Notes: generated from the sequence alone by a model not told the origin. A stretch of 64,000 nucleotides of DNA from an uncultured Spirochaetia bacterium (GCA_937125225.1 CAKZLE010000020.1:1-64000); one strand, 5' to 3'. Counted from the stretch's first letter, positions 47,441 to 58,460 are shown. Numbers and translations: made by a program.

Positions 47441-48472
47441 TCAGATCAGGATATATCCTAGGACCGTATAGGCAAGATAGAGTAGGAACATGACCCCACC
47501 TTCTCGACGTCCGATTAGTGGTCTTCCAAGAGTAAGGAAGAGTTTGAAGACGATGAGGATCAGCAGCATGAAGGGTATGTGGAACCAGTAGAAATAGGTC
47601 GGTACGACCAATCCTTGAGGTGTCACTGCCGATGCTACTCCGATGACGAAGAGGATGTTCAGGATATCTGCACCAATCACATTTCCCACAGCGAGTTCCC
47701 CATGACCCTTTCTGGAGGCCTGGATTGCTGTGATGAGTTCCGGCAGTGATGTGCCAAAGGCTACGAGGGTGGCAGCGATGATACTTTGAGGGATTCCAAT
47801 CCTGACTGCTGTCTCTTCGACAGTTGGAAGCAGTGCCTTTGATGATACAATGATAAGTGCAAGCCCTATCACGAGTTTTACGATGACATAGGGCATCGCA
47901 GCACTGTCTTGCTCACTGGTCTCCTTTTCAATATCCATCGTATCGAGGGTTCCTGATTTAGCCCTTTTGAAGGAGAGGTAGAGATAGGTTATCAGTAATG
48001 CGATGAAGAAGAAGCCTATCCATTGTGGTATTCGACCTTCGATCTTGAAGAGATCCGAGAGGTGAGAATAGGGGAGAGCTACTAGTACTAGGAGGAGCCC
48101 TGACCCGAGTTGTAACCAGCTTTGCCGGTCTGTGGTCTCTCTGTGTACCGGTAACGGTCTGATCATGCTCGCAATACCGATGATCAACGAGGAGTCACAG
48201 ACTACAGAACCTATAGCATTTCCCATCGCGATATCTGGATTGCCACCTATTGCTGCCGCGACCGAGACCGTTGCCTCGGGGAGGGTGGTCCCCAAGCTTA
48301 CTATCGTAGCTCCTATGACGACCTTTGGGATCCCCCAGCGTACTGATAACGTGACAGCCTCATCAACGAGCATATCTGCTCCCTTACTCAAGGTAGCTAA
48401 GGTGAATAATATGATAATGAACAATACGATGATTGGTAGCTGTGATACTATTTCAGCGATCCAGTGTTCCAA
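47441..48472 (-). CDS. CaCA-family Na+/Ca2+ antiporter
   Basis: Duplicated GATIVSLGTTLPEATVS / AATLVAFGTSLPELITA alpha repeats. Confidence 0.93.
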   Translation of the reverse strand: MEHWIAEIVSQLPIIVLFIIILFTLATLSKGADMLVDEAVTLSVRWGIPKVVIGATIVSLGTTLPEATVSVAAAIGGNPDIAMGNAIGSVVCDSSLIIGIASMIRPLPVHRETTDRQSWLQLGSGLLLVLVALPYSHLSDLFKIEGRIPQWIGFFFIALLITYLYLSFKRAKSGTLDTMDIEKETSEQDSAAMPYVIVKLVIGLALIIVSSKALLPTVEETAVRIGIPQSIIAATLVAFGTSLPELITAIQASRKGHGELAVGNVIGADILNILFVIGVASAVTPQGLVVPTYFYWFHIPFMLLILIVFKLFLTLGRPLIGRREGGVMFLLYLAYTVLGYILI

Positions 48473-48632
48473 GGTGAGCCTCCCTACAAGATGTTCAACT
48501 ATCTATCATAGACTCCAATCCGATCTGCTTCAATATGAAATAATGGTAAATGTGTTGAATTGCCAAGCTATTACCGATACTATAGGTACGAAGAGATACA
48601 GATAGACCTGATTTATAAGGAGTGGGTATCCC

Positions 48633-49853
48633 GTGAGCAATACACAACCACCGTTCTTACGGTTCTTCATATTCAGTAAGATGGTCGCCAAGAACTTCGA
48701 TAGAGATAAATGTTTTATCCTCGCTTCGAGTGTTGTCTATGCGACTTTGATCTCTGCAGTACCCTTCATCGCTTTCATCATCGCTTTATTGACAGCTTTT
48801 GGAGCTTTCGACCTTGCGAGGCAGGCAGTCATAGATCTGATCTCCCAGCAGTTCGGTTCGGCTACCAGTGTAGAGCTCATGCATCTGATCGAGAGGTTTA
48901 CCGGGAATGCCAGCAATCTAGGTGTCGTGGGACTCGTCTCCTTTCTGATCACCTCTATCATCCTCATCAACCGAGTATGGGTGACGATCAATCAGATCTA
49001 TCATACCTCGACGAACAGGAATCAGGTGGGACGATTCGTCCAGTTCATTACCTTCCTAGTCGTAGGAACATTGCTGATCAGTGCCTATTTCAGTGTTAAC
49101 ACCCTTATGAGCGATCTCCTGAGTCAATTCTATGCTTTTGGAGCATTCCTGGAGATAGTCGGTCTGATCGGCCCCTTCATCATACTGTTTCTCATCTTCT
49201 TCCTGTTGATATTCATCGTCCCAAACACAAAAGTACGTGCTCAATCTGCGATGATCGGAGCTATCACAGGGGCGATCGTCTTCCAGACTCTGAACTACCT
49301 GTTCAATAGGATCATCCTAGGACTGCTCAATTATTCCATCATCTATGGATCTCTTGGATCAGTTCTCATGGTACTAGTCTGGATATATCTCTGGTGGGTC
49401 ATCATCTTCTGGTCGATCGAGGTCGCCTATGTTCATCAGTATCGACCTGATGATCAGGGTCGTCATAGTCTCCCGAATCCTCCATCTGAACAGGTTGCCT
49501 GTGGCTTCGATATCCTGAATATGCTGGCAACCAATTTCAGGTTGGGGAAGGGTGCTATGAATACCAGGGACCTTGGACTCAAGATGAAAATACCTGATAG
49601 GACGCTCTTCACCTATCTCGATATCCTTGAGAGCAGTGGGTATATCATCAAGATGGATAGGACCGGAAGGCATTATATCCCTTCAAGGCCCTTAGAGGAC
49701 CTAGCTATCGAAGAGATCGCAGGTGTGCTCTATGGCTATAGATCTGATGAACCTGATCTGAGCGAGGGTGAGCAGATCGCAGCTGAGCTCTACACCTCAG
49801 GGATCAAAGGAGTCTCGAGAGTGAGTCTGAAGGATTTGAAGAACGAAGAGTGA
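48633..49853 (+). CDS. YihY/BrkB family membrane protein with C-terminal winged-helix-like segment
   Basis: LASSVVYATLISAVPFIAFI; VWIYLWWVIIFWSIEVAYV; C-terminal helix-rich cytoplasmic region. Confidence 0.85.
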   Translation: MSNTQPPFLRFFIFSKMVAKNFDRDKCFILASSVVYATLISAVPFIAFIIALLTAFGAFDLARQAVIDLISQQFGSATSVELMHLIERFTGNASNLGVVGLVSFLITSIILINRVWVTINQIYHTSTNRNQVGRFVQFITFLVVGTLLISAYFSVNTLMSDLLSQFYAFGAFLEIVGLIGPFIILFLIFFLLIFIVPNTKVRAQSAMIGAITGAIVFQTLNYLFNRIILGLLNYSIIYGSLGSVLMVLVWIYLWWVIIFWSIEVAYVHQYRPDDQGRHSLPNPPSEQVACGFDILNMLATNFRLGKGAMNTRDLGLKMKIPDRTLFTYLDILESSGYIIKMDRTGRHYIPSRPLEDLAIEEIAGVLYGYRSDEPDLSEGEQIAAELYTSGIKGVSRVSLKDLKNEE

Positions 49854-49861
49854 TAGGAGTC

Positions 49862-50071
49862 CTAACGTTCTTCGTTCATGATCGCATCATAACCGGCATC
49901 ATCCATAGCTTTGATGAGTGTTCGAGGAGGTGCATCGCTTGAGACTTCTACTCTCTTACGGTCGAGGTCGATCGATATATCTGTCACGACTCCTAGTTCC
50001 TCTAAAGCTGTCAGTATCCTCTGTTTGCAATGGTCGCAACTCATATCCTCTACATAAAACGTATAGTTCAT
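49862..50071 (-). CDS. copZ: copper chaperone / heavy-metal-associated domain protein
   Basis: MNYTFYVEDMSCDHCKQRILTAL, CxxC HMA motif. Confidence 0.88.
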   Translation of the reverse strand: MNYTFYVEDMSCDHCKQRILTALEELGVVTDISIDLDRKRVEVSSDAPPRTLIKAMDDAGYDAIMNEER

Positions 50072-50101
50072 AACTCTCTCCTTATTGAAGTGTATCATCT
50101 C

Positions 50102-52291
50102 TCATGTGAAAAATGAACGTATTCTCATTGAATTCACTATGACATTGATCGAACTGATCGTCATAGCGATCTCGGCTATTCCTGGGTGAAGTAGGGCTGC
50201 TGTAGCTATTGGGATGGCTATCAGATTATAGAGAGAGGCCCATAGCAGGTTCTCTCGAATTGTAGTGAATATCCTTTTAGAGAGTTCTATGGTATCGGAT
50301 ATCTTACAGAGTTCTCCTGAGACGATGATGACACCGGCACTCTCGATCGAGAGATCAGTCCCGGTCCCGAGAGCGATCCCCACATCTGCTGCCTTCAAGC
50401 TTGCAGCATCATTGATCCCATCACCCACCATCGCTACGGTGTATCCCCTCTTCTGATAGGACCTGACGATCTCAAGCTTATCATCGGGATGGAGTGCTGC
50501 GTGGACCTTGGTGATACCGACAGCTGCAGCTGTCGAGTCAGCACTAGTCTGCTGATCACCTGTCACCATGACCGGAGTGATCCCAGAGGCTATGATACGT
50601 TCAATCGCCTCTTTAGAATCTGGTTTGATCTGATCTGTGATCGCGAAATATCCAAGTTCCTCATCACCTTTCCTGCAGGCGATGACGGTAGCTCCCTCTT
50701 TCATGAAGGTTCTCATCTCATCAGTGATAGTCACCGGCCTGCCGATAGTATAGAGTTCACCCTCAAAGATTCCTACGACTCCGAGCCCTGAAATCTCTTT
50801 GATGTCTTGGACCTCGGGTTGATTCTCCTCTTTGCTCTCGAGGGATTCAAGGATAGCAAGGGCGAGAGGATGGGTGGAGTGTCTTTCTAAGGTGGTGATC
50901 AACGGATAGTATCGGGTATCGATTGTCGAATGGATCACCTTAGGTCTTCCTTCGGTGATCGTACCGGTCTTATCTAATAATAGTATTGAGATATCACGGG
51001 CAGCCTGGATAGCCTCCCCATCCTTTATGATGATCCCGCGTTTAGCAGCGGTACCGCTGCCGGTAACGAGGGCCATGGGGGTCGCAAGACCAAGAGCACA
51101 GGGACAGGCGATAACAAGGACTGCTATGAATACAGAGAGACTCGTCGATAGAGCCCCCCCACTAAGATCGATCCAGGGAGCTAACTGACTAGCTCTCTCT
51201 AAGAAGGGCAGCCACTGCGGATAGAAGAAGAACCAGAGGAGGGAAGACAGGATGGCGATAGAGAAGATGATCGGTATGAATACCTTGGTTATCCTATCTG
51301 CAAGGGCCTGAATGGGGACATGGGAGGATTGAGCTTCCTCTACGAGTTTGATCATTCTCGAAAGAAAGGTATCCTCACCGGTATGATCGATTACAATGAT
51401 CAAGGAGCCTGAGGTGAGAATCGTCCCTCCGATCACCTGTGTCCCCGTCTCAATAGCTACCGGGGTCGGCTCTCCTGTCACCATTGAGGTGTCAATGTAT
51501 CCGGAGCCGTCAAGGATCGTACCATCGAGAGGGATCCTTTCGCCGGTCCTGACAAACAGTCTAGCCCCCTTCTTGACAGTCTCGGTCGTTACCTCCTCGT
51601 AGCTCATCGCCTGATTCTCACTGCTTGTGATCAGATTGGCAGTAGGACTCTGAGCTGTGAGAAGAGACCTGATATCTGTAGATGCTCGGTATTTGAGCCG
51701 TGATTCGATATATCTTCCGGTGATATGGAAGGCAATCAACATGGATGAGAGTGCTCCGAAACTCAGGATCGGAAGACCGAACAATAACAAGGGGACCGTC
51801 AACCAGGAGAGTATCGCTCCCATAGATACCAATGTATCCATATTCGTATGACCATGGGTCACTGCGATAAAGGCTCCTTTGAGTACACCTCTTCCCGGAA
51901 CGATCAGGACGAATAGTCCTGTGATAAGTTCAAGAAGATGAAAGCCCGGGATCATGACCCCACTCATATGGATGATCATGAGGATCATCATGGGGATCGT
52001 GACGATGAGAGCCTGGATCAATTGTCTCCTTACTTTCAGGAAACGTGATTGGATCTGATCCTCTGAGGGGACTTGATCAAGATAGGTATAACCACTTTTC
52101 TTGATAGTCTCCTCGATGAGTTCACTCTCAATGGGTTGCTCTGATATGATAAGAGCCTTCTCGGTCGCAAGATTGACAGAAACATAGGAGACCCCCTCTA
52201 CTTTGGAGAGTTGTCGCTCTACGATCCTCACACAGGAGGCACAGGTCATTCCTTCGACTGAGAAGACTTTCTGGTAACTTGTCTCTTTCAT
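50102..52291 (-). CDS. copA: copper-translocating P-type ATPase
   Basis: GMTCASC HMA; VIACPCALGLATPM CPC motif; DKTGTITEG; GDGINDAA. Confidence 0.95.
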   Translation of the reverse strand: MKETSYQKVFSVEGMTCASCVRIVERQLSKVEGVSYVSVNLATEKALIISEQPIESELIEETIKKSGYTYLDQVPSEDQIQSRFLKVRRQLIQALIVTIPMMILMIIHMSGVMIPGFHLLELITGLFVLIVPGRGVLKGAFIAVTHGHTNMDTLVSMGAILSWLTVPLLLFGLPILSFGALSSMLIAFHITGRYIESRLKYRASTDIRSLLTAQSPTANLITSSENQAMSYEEVTTETVKKGARLFVRTGERIPLDGTILDGSGYIDTSMVTGEPTPVAIETGTQVIGGTILTSGSLIIVIDHTGEDTFLSRMIKLVEEAQSSHVPIQALADRITKVFIPIIFSIAILSSLLWFFFYPQWLPFLERASQLAPWIDLSGGALSTSLSVFIAVLVIACPCALGLATPMALVTGSGTAAKRGIIIKDGEAIQAARDISILLLDKTGTITEGRPKVIHSTIDTRYYPLITTLERHSTHPLALAILESLESKEENQPEVQDIKEISGLGVVGIFEGELYTIGRPVTITDEMRTFMKEGATVIACRKGDEELGYFAITDQIKPDSKEAIERIIASGITPVMVTGDQQTSADSTAAAVGITKVHAALHPDDKLEIVRSYQKRGYTVAMVGDGINDAASLKAADVGIALGTGTDLSIESAGVIIVSGELCKISDTIELSKRIFTTIRENLLWASLYNLIAIPIATAALLHPGIAEIAMTISSINVIVNSMRIRSFFT

Positions 52292-52450
52292 AGATACAAT
52301 ATACAAAAATGTAGTCAAAGAATAAATAAGATTACTAAAAATGTCATGTATAAATAATAAATAGCATATGCTAGTAATTGACGAAATTGGTGATTTATCA
52401 TAGGATGGGTTAAAGCAACCTTATCCGATAAGGTATCTTAGGAGAGTACG

Positions 52451-53314
52451 ATGAATATAGCTATAGCCAGCGGGAAGGGTGGGACTGGAAAGACCACCCT
52501 CTCGACTAATCTGGCCCATTATCTAGCAGGGACAGGCAGGCAGGTGGTATTGACCGATCTTGATGTTGAAGAGCCGAATTCCAAGCTCTTTTTGACTGGT
52601 GAGGTCGTGGAGACCAGAAGAGAGGTCCGTATGGTCCCAACCTGGAACAAAGAGGCCTGTCAGTTGTGTGGAGCCTGCCAGACCACCTGTAACTTTCATG
52701 CGATCGTTAAGATCGGGACCGAGATCATGATATTCCCCGAGATGTGTCATGGGTGTTATGCCTGTTCTGAACTCTGTCGGGCGCATGCTCTGCCTATGGA
52801 AGCAGTAGAGATCGGGACGATGACAGTGATGAAGACAGAGAATTTCGATTTCATCGAGAGTCGATTGGATATTGGACAGGAACAGGCTGTCCCCCTGATC
52901 AGTAAGAGTATAGCACTCGTAGATTCGCGATATGATACAGAGGTGATCCGTCTGTTCGACTCACCTCCAGGAACGGCTTGTCCTGTCATTGAGGTCTCCA
53001 AACAGATGGATTTCATCATTCTCGTGACAGAACCCACCCCCTTTGGTCTTCATGACCTGAAGCTTGCCGTAGAGACGATGAGGCATGTGGGAACACCTTT
53101 TGCTGTGGTCATCAATAGAGATGGTATCGGTAATGCTGATGTTGAGGATTATTGTAGAGAAGAGCATATAGATATCCTTGCACGGATCCCTAATGATCGA
53201 AAGATCGCTGAAGTCTATTCGAGTGGAGGTCTTGCCTATATCGGACATGAGAGAATGACTCAAGCTTTAGAGCTTGTCAGCGAACATATAAGAGGATTGG
53301 AGGTACGAGCATGA
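52451..53314 (+). CDS. MinD-superfamily P-loop ATPase with inserted ferredoxin domain
   Basis: ASGKGGTGKTTLSTN deviant Walker A; CQLCGACQTTC / CHGCYACSELC. Confidence 0.92.
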   Translation: MNIAIASGKGGTGKTTLSTNLAHYLAGTGRQVVLTDLDVEEPNSKLFLTGEVVETRREVRMVPTWNKEACQLCGACQTTCNFHAIVKIGTEIMIFPEMCHGCYACSELCRAHALPMEAVEIGTMTVMKTENFDFIESRLDIGQEQAVPLISKSIALVDSRYDTEVIRLFDSPPGTACPVIEVSKQMDFIILVTEPTPFGLHDLKLAVETMRHVGTPFAVVINRDGIGNADVEDYCREEHIDILARIPNDRKIAEVYSSGGLAYIGHERMTQALELVSEHIRGLEVRA

Positions 53315-54174
53315 AAGAGATCGTTGTGATTTCAGGGAAGGGTGGAACAGGTAAGACCTCCATCACTGCCTCCTTCGGAGTCCTTGGTGCAGGGAATACC
53401 GTGATAGCAGATTGTGATGTCGATGCATCAGATCTTCATATGCTGATGAACCCTCAGAACACTCGTGAAGAGGATTTTACCTCTGGGGCAGTTGCCGTGA
53501 TCGATCAAGATGCCTGTGTCCATTGCGGGCGATGTTCAAGGGTCTGTAGATTCGATGCCATCCCCTATATCGATGATAGATATGAGGTGATTCCTCTAGA
53601 CTGTGAGGGTTGCGGGTATTGTGCGAAGATATGTCCAGCCTTAGCGATAAAGATGGTCGATCAGGTGGTTGGTAGAGTCTTCTACTCAGATGCTAAGACA
53701 GGGGCTCCCATGGTCCATGCAAGACTTCATATCGGAGCTGAGAATTCTGGGAAACTCGTAGCGAAGGTCAAGCGAGAGGCTAAGGCGGTCGCAATGGAGA
53801 AGGGGTATGATTATGTACTCGTTGATGGATCTCCCGGAATAGGCTGTCCTGTCGTCTCCTCTTTGACCGGTGCAGATGTAGTGGTACTCGTCACTGAGCC
53901 CACCGTCTCTGGGTTACATGATCTGAAACGAGTCCATCAGTTAGTGAGACGTTTTCAGATTCCCACTGCTTGTATCATCAATAAGGCAGATCTGAATAGC
54001 GAGATGACTCAAGAGTTGAAGACCTATCTAGAAGCGAATGATATCCTTCATCTGTTTGATATTCCCTATGATGAAGATTTTACGAAATGTATGGTTGAGG
54101 GAAAGACAGTGGTGGAGATCCCTGGTAGTCGATATCATGAGATATTCGAACAGGGATGGCGGCTACTCATATGA
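53311..54174 (+). CDS. MinD-superfamily P-loop ATPase with inserted ferredoxin domain (paralogue)
   Basis: ISGKGGTGKTSITASF; CVHCGRCSRVC / CEGCGYCAKIC; overlaps the previous gene by 4 bp. Confidence 0.92.
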   Translation: MKEIVVISGKGGTGKTSITASFGVLGAGNTVIADCDVDASDLHMLMNPQNTREEDFTSGAVAVIDQDACVHCGRCSRVCRFDAIPYIDDRYEVIPLDCEGCGYCAKICPALAIKMVDQVVGRVFYSDAKTGAPMVHARLHIGAENSGKLVAKVKREAKAVAMEKGYDYVLVDGSPGIGCPVVSSLTGADVVVLVTEPTVSGLHDLKRVHQLVRRFQIPTACIINKADLNSEMTQELKTYLEANDILHLFDIPYDEDFTKCMVEGKTVVEIPGSRYHEIFEQGWRLLI

Positions 54175-54268
54175 TCAAGAGAGTCTATAAGTGATTAAAT
54201 CACTAATGTAGTATCGCAAGTAATAGTAACTATGATAGAATGAAACTAGCAAGATTTAGGAGTATCTG

Positions 54269-57200
54269 ATGGTTTCAAGAGCACTTGTAAGACATATGGT
54301 TTTATGCATCTCTCTGATTTTGGTCCTGTCGACCGGATTCGTGACTGGGGAGGTCTTGAGGTCTCCTAACTTCGATTATCTTACCGGAGATGATGGTCTT
54401 TCAAGCTCCTCAGTTTCGAGTATCATACAAGACTCTTACGGCTTCATGTGGTTCGGGACCCAGAATGGACTGAACAAATATGATGGATATTCCTTCAAGG
54501 TCTTTCAGAATGAACCCTATAATGACAACTCCCTCCCCCATAATCTCATTCAGACCATGTATCTTGATGGAGAGACTCTTTGGATCGGGACCTATGGTGG
54601 GTTGGTCGAATTCGATATCCTGACTGAGGATTTCACCCGTTATAGTGCGGACCCCCATGATCCCTCATCTTTGAGCAACAATGTGGTCGTCGCCATCACT
54701 ACTGATGCTACGGGCTCTCTCTGGGTCGGGACATTAGATGGTCTGAATCGGCTAGATAGTGAGACTGGCTCTTTTACCCATTATTCAACGATCGAGGGAG
54801 ACGAGAGCTCTCTGAATCACCAGGTCATACGATCACTGTATTGTGATGATGAGGGACGGCTATGGATCGGTACCTATAATGGTCTAGCTCTCTATGATAG
54901 CGAACAGGATGGTTTCAGACGATTTCAACAGGATCCTGAAGATGTTACGTCTATAGGTTCTAACTATGTCATGGACATCATAGCCTCTGAAGATGGAGGT
55001 CTTTGGCTTGGGCTCTGGGGGAGTGGTATAAGCTACTTCGATCCGGAGACTTATGAAGCACAGAATATTGAGATGTCTGAGAATAGAATGTATAAGATTC
55101 TTCTTGATGGGGATACCCTGTGGGGTGCTAGCTTCGGAGGAGGCCTGATCTCCTATGATATCGATACACAGGAATATCAGGTGATCACGTCTACAGAGGA
55201 TACGGCCCTCCCTCTCACAAACGACACAGTCTATTCCCTTCTCGAAGATACCTCAGGGATCATCTGGATAGGTACCAATGGTGGAGCGATCAACCGGATC
55301 ATTCCCGGATGGGAAAGCTTTCAGTTATGGAATCAGAAAAGGATAGACTCAGATTCCTACACCCCGGGAAAGGTGAATACGCTATTCGAGGACTCCTTTG
55401 GTAATATTTGGGTGAGTATCTATAACTATGGAATCGATATGTTTGATAGTGAAGAGCATATATTCAAACATTTTCAGAATGACCCCGATGATAATACCTC
55501 CTTGAGTAATGATATCATCAACTTCTTCTATGAGGATTCTGATCAACAGATATGGATCGGTACTAATGAAGGTCTGAACCTCTTTGATAAAGAGACTGAG
55601 ACCTTCTCAGAACCCTTTATCGGATTATTCTATGAGACGGATGTCCTCGATGCCATCGCTACAGCAATGGTCGAGGATAAAGCGGGGAATATATGGTTCG
55701 GAACCTACAGTAACGGTGCGATAAAGTTTGATATCGATACCCATAGATATACTCACTATCGAGTATCAGATGATCAAAACAGTATTAGTGATAACCTGGT
55801 AAGAACCATTCTCTGTGATTCTATAGGGCGAGTCTGGATCGGGACGAATCAAGGACTCAATAGATATGATGAGACTCTTGATGGGTTTCAGACCTTCTAT
55901 CATGATTCTACAGATCTGACCTCTATCAGCTCTGCTAATATCTATGTGATGTTCGAATCTACAGATGGGTCAATTTGGATCGGTACCTCAGGGGGTGGTT
56001 TGAATCTGTATGAAGATGAGACAGAATCGTTTACCCATTACACCAGAGAGCAGGGGTTACAGGATAATAGTATCATGGGTATTGAAGAGGATGCGTTTGG
56101 TTCTATCTGGGTCAGTACCCGATTGGGCCTCTCGATCATTGATCCGGCAAGTGATCTAGTTCGAAATATCGACCAGTCCACCGGCCTTCCGGTCATGGAG
56201 ATGTCTCTTGGTTCTACGGTTCGGAAGGAGTCAAATAGACTACTGTTTGGGACCACTTCTGGTGTTCTTGAGATCGATCCTGATCTTCAGGATCTCCTAC
56301 CGGCGAATTCAGAGCTTGTATTGACGGCTTTCAATATCATGGGGGAACCGGCCTTAGCGACTCAACAACCATATGAACTCCAAGAGATTGTCATACCTCC
56401 CTCTCAGACCTTCTTTGATTTTGAGTTCGCAGATCTTCAGTATCTAGCACAGGGGCTGAAGAGTTATTCCTATAAACTCGAGGGCTTTGATAAGGATTGG
56501 ATCTATAGTGGAGCTAGGAACTATGGTAGTTACACCAATATCTCTCCGGGCTCCTATCAATTAAGACTAAGATCCCTCAAAGCTGATGGGAGTTGGAGTA
56601 CTCCAAAGGATATCTCAATCAAGATCCTGCCTCCCGCTTGGAGATCTATGACAGCCTATAGCATCTATAGTGTGATCCTATTGCTTCTATTGATCACGAT
56701 AGTCTATCAAATCTATCAGAACAGTAAGAGAAAGAGCCAGAAGATCCTTCATCAGGAGATCTCTAATAGAAGATTAGAGGAGGAGATCAAAAGACGTACT
56801 GCTCAGATAGAGCAGGAAAAAGAGCAACTCTCAGTGACCCTGAAGAATATCACTGATGCTGTGATATCAACCGATGCCACAGGTAACGTAAGGTTTGTGA
56901 ATAGGAATGCAGAGTTCCTCTTCGATCTGAATCTCGAGACGATCAAAGGGGAACCCCTTGAAGCTATGCTTGAGAAGTCTGGATACGCACTGCAATCCTA
57001 TATTAACGGTGTCTTTGAGAGTATAGAGGTGATCGACAATACCCGAGGTAGTGAGAACCTCCTGTTAGGGGACTTCTTGACCTTACGTGCTGCTCATGCA
57101 GGAATCAAAGATGAACAGGGCTTGATCCAGGGAGTCGTCTTTGTCTTTAGAGATGTGACTGAAGAACTTGAGATGCAGAACCGGATGCAGCAGCATGATA

Positions 57201-58291
57201 AACTCGAATCACTAGGAGTCCTTGCAGGTGGTATAGCTCATGATTTCAATAATCTTCTTGTCGGGGTCTTTGGCTATATGGAGCTTGCCTCGATGACCTC
57301 AACGGAGCAGGAGATCAAGACCTTGTTATCACTCGCATTAGACCCCTTCGAACGGGCAAAGAGTCTGACTCAACAACTCTTGACGTTCTCAAAGGGTGGA
57401 AAACCCATAAGGTCGACTCTTAGTATCGATCAGTTAGTTGAGAGTAGTGCAAAGTTCGCTCTATCTGGTTCGAATGTAGATTACCAGCTTGCTGTTGATG
57501 AGCATCTTTGGAACTGTGATGTGGATAAGAATCAAATGAACCAGGTCTTTGATAACCTGTTCATCAATGCGAAACAGGCGATGCCCGAAGGTGGCACGAT
57601 TGATGTCACAGTCTGTAACTCCACGATATCCGAGCATATGGGGATGGATCTCACCCCAGGGGATTTTGTCCAAATAACCATTCGAGATCAGGGGGCAGGT
57701 ATTGATTCCGAGTTGGTACATAAGATATTCGATCCATTTTTCACTACTAAAGAGATGGGGTCAGGTCTTGGACTCACAACCTGTTATTCTATCATCACCA
57801 AGCATGATGGTAATATCTTCGTCTCTTCCAAACCTCAGAAGGGGACTACTTTTACCTTATATCTCCCAAGAAGTCTTTCTGAGATAGAACGCAAGGAAAC
57901 TGAGGTTGTCTCATCCTGCTCCTTGGAACTTCAGGGACGGTTCTTGGTATTGGATGATGAACCATCTCTTATCAGTCTGACGAGCAAGGTTCTCAGGAGA
58001 GTAGGTATAGAGGTCATATCCATCTCTGATGGAAAAGAGATAGCGGGAATAGTCGAAGAGGGTATACCGCTCATTGGTGCATTACTCGACCTTACCATAC
58101 CTGGAGGGGTCGGTGGTGTCGGGGTTATTGAAACCCTCCGTGCAGCTTATCCAGAAATACCTATTTTTGCATCAAGTGGGTACTCGACCGATCCGATAAT
58201 CTCTGATCCTAAGAAGTATGGGTTCACAGACAGTATTCAGAAGCCCTATACCATCAGTGAATTATATGGACTGATCGAGACCTATTACTAG
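54269..58291 (+). CDS. two-component propeller hybrid histidine kinase (beta-propeller, Y_Y_Y, PAS, HisKA, HATPase, REC)
   Basis: Repeated 'LWIGT.GGL...' propeller blades; LAGGIAHDFNNLL H-box; GSGLGLTTCYSII; C-terminal LVLDDEPSLISL...ALLDLTIPGG. Confidence 0.93.
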   Translation: MVSRALVRHMVLCISLILVLSTGFVTGEVLRSPNFDYLTGDDGLSSSSVSSIIQDSYGFMWFGTQNGLNKYDGYSFKVFQNEPYNDNSLPHNLIQTMYLDGETLWIGTYGGLVEFDILTEDFTRYSADPHDPSSLSNNVVVAITTDATGSLWVGTLDGLNRLDSETGSFTHYSTIEGDESSLNHQVIRSLYCDDEGRLWIGTYNGLALYDSEQDGFRRFQQDPEDVTSIGSNYVMDIIASEDGGLWLGLWGSGISYFDPETYEAQNIEMSENRMYKILLDGDTLWGASFGGGLISYDIDTQEYQVITSTEDTALPLTNDTVYSLLEDTSGIIWIGTNGGAINRIIPGWESFQLWNQKRIDSDSYTPGKVNTLFEDSFGNIWVSIYNYGIDMFDSEEHIFKHFQNDPDDNTSLSNDIINFFYEDSDQQIWIGTNEGLNLFDKETETFSEPFIGLFYETDVLDAIATAMVEDKAGNIWFGTYSNGAIKFDIDTHRYTHYRVSDDQNSISDNLVRTILCDSIGRVWIGTNQGLNRYDETLDGFQTFYHDSTDLTSISSANIYVMFESTDGSIWIGTSGGGLNLYEDETESFTHYTREQGLQDNSIMGIEEDAFGSIWVSTRLGLSIIDPASDLVRNIDQSTGLPVMEMSLGSTVRKESNRLLFGTTSGVLEIDPDLQDLLPANSELVLTAFNIMGEPALATQQPYELQEIVIPPSQTFFDFEFADLQYLAQGLKSYSYKLEGFDKDWIYSGARNYGSYTNISPGSYQLRLRSLKADGSWSTPKDISIKILPPAWRSMTAYSIYSVILLLLLITIVYQIYQNSKRKSQKILHQEISNRRLEEEIKRRTAQIEQEKEQLSVTLKNITDAVISTDATGNVRFVNRNAEFLFDLNLETIKGEPLEAMLEKSGYALQSYINGVFESIEVIDNTRGSENLLLGDFLTLRAAHAGIKDEQGLIQGVVFVFRDVTEELEMQNRMQQHDKLESLGVLAGGIAHDFNNLLVGVFGYMELASMTSTEQEIKTLLSLALDPFERAKSLTQQLLTFSKGGKPIRSTLSIDQLVESSAKFALSGSNVDYQLAVDEHLWNCDVDKNQMNQVFDNLFINAKQAMPEGGTIDVTVCNSTISEHMGMDLTPGDFVQITIRDQGAGIDSELVHKIFDPFFTTKEMGSGLGLTTCYSIITKHDGNIFVSSKPQKGTTFTLYLPRSLSEIERKETEVVSSCSLELQGRFLVLDDEPSLISLTSKVLRRVGIEVISISDGKEIAGIVEEGIPLIGALLDLTIPGGVGGVGVIETLRAAYPEIPIFASSGYSTDPIISDPKKYGFTDSIQKPYTISELYGLIETYY

Positions 58292-58460
58292 CAGATTCAC
58301 TAGATTTATGATTAAACTCTGAGATAGTGGTAAAATAATAGTATAAATACACACTGATAACGAGTCTATGTACTGCAATATATTTATCTAGTCCTTGTAT
58401 AATCTTCTGAACTATATCATAATATAAGGCAACATTTAAAACTATAATGAGGTGGAAAAG

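Noticed and set aside
50102-52400. Copper-responsive operator upstream of copA
   Set aside because: The AT-rich leader contains no clear CsoR/CopY-type palindrome that I could defend.
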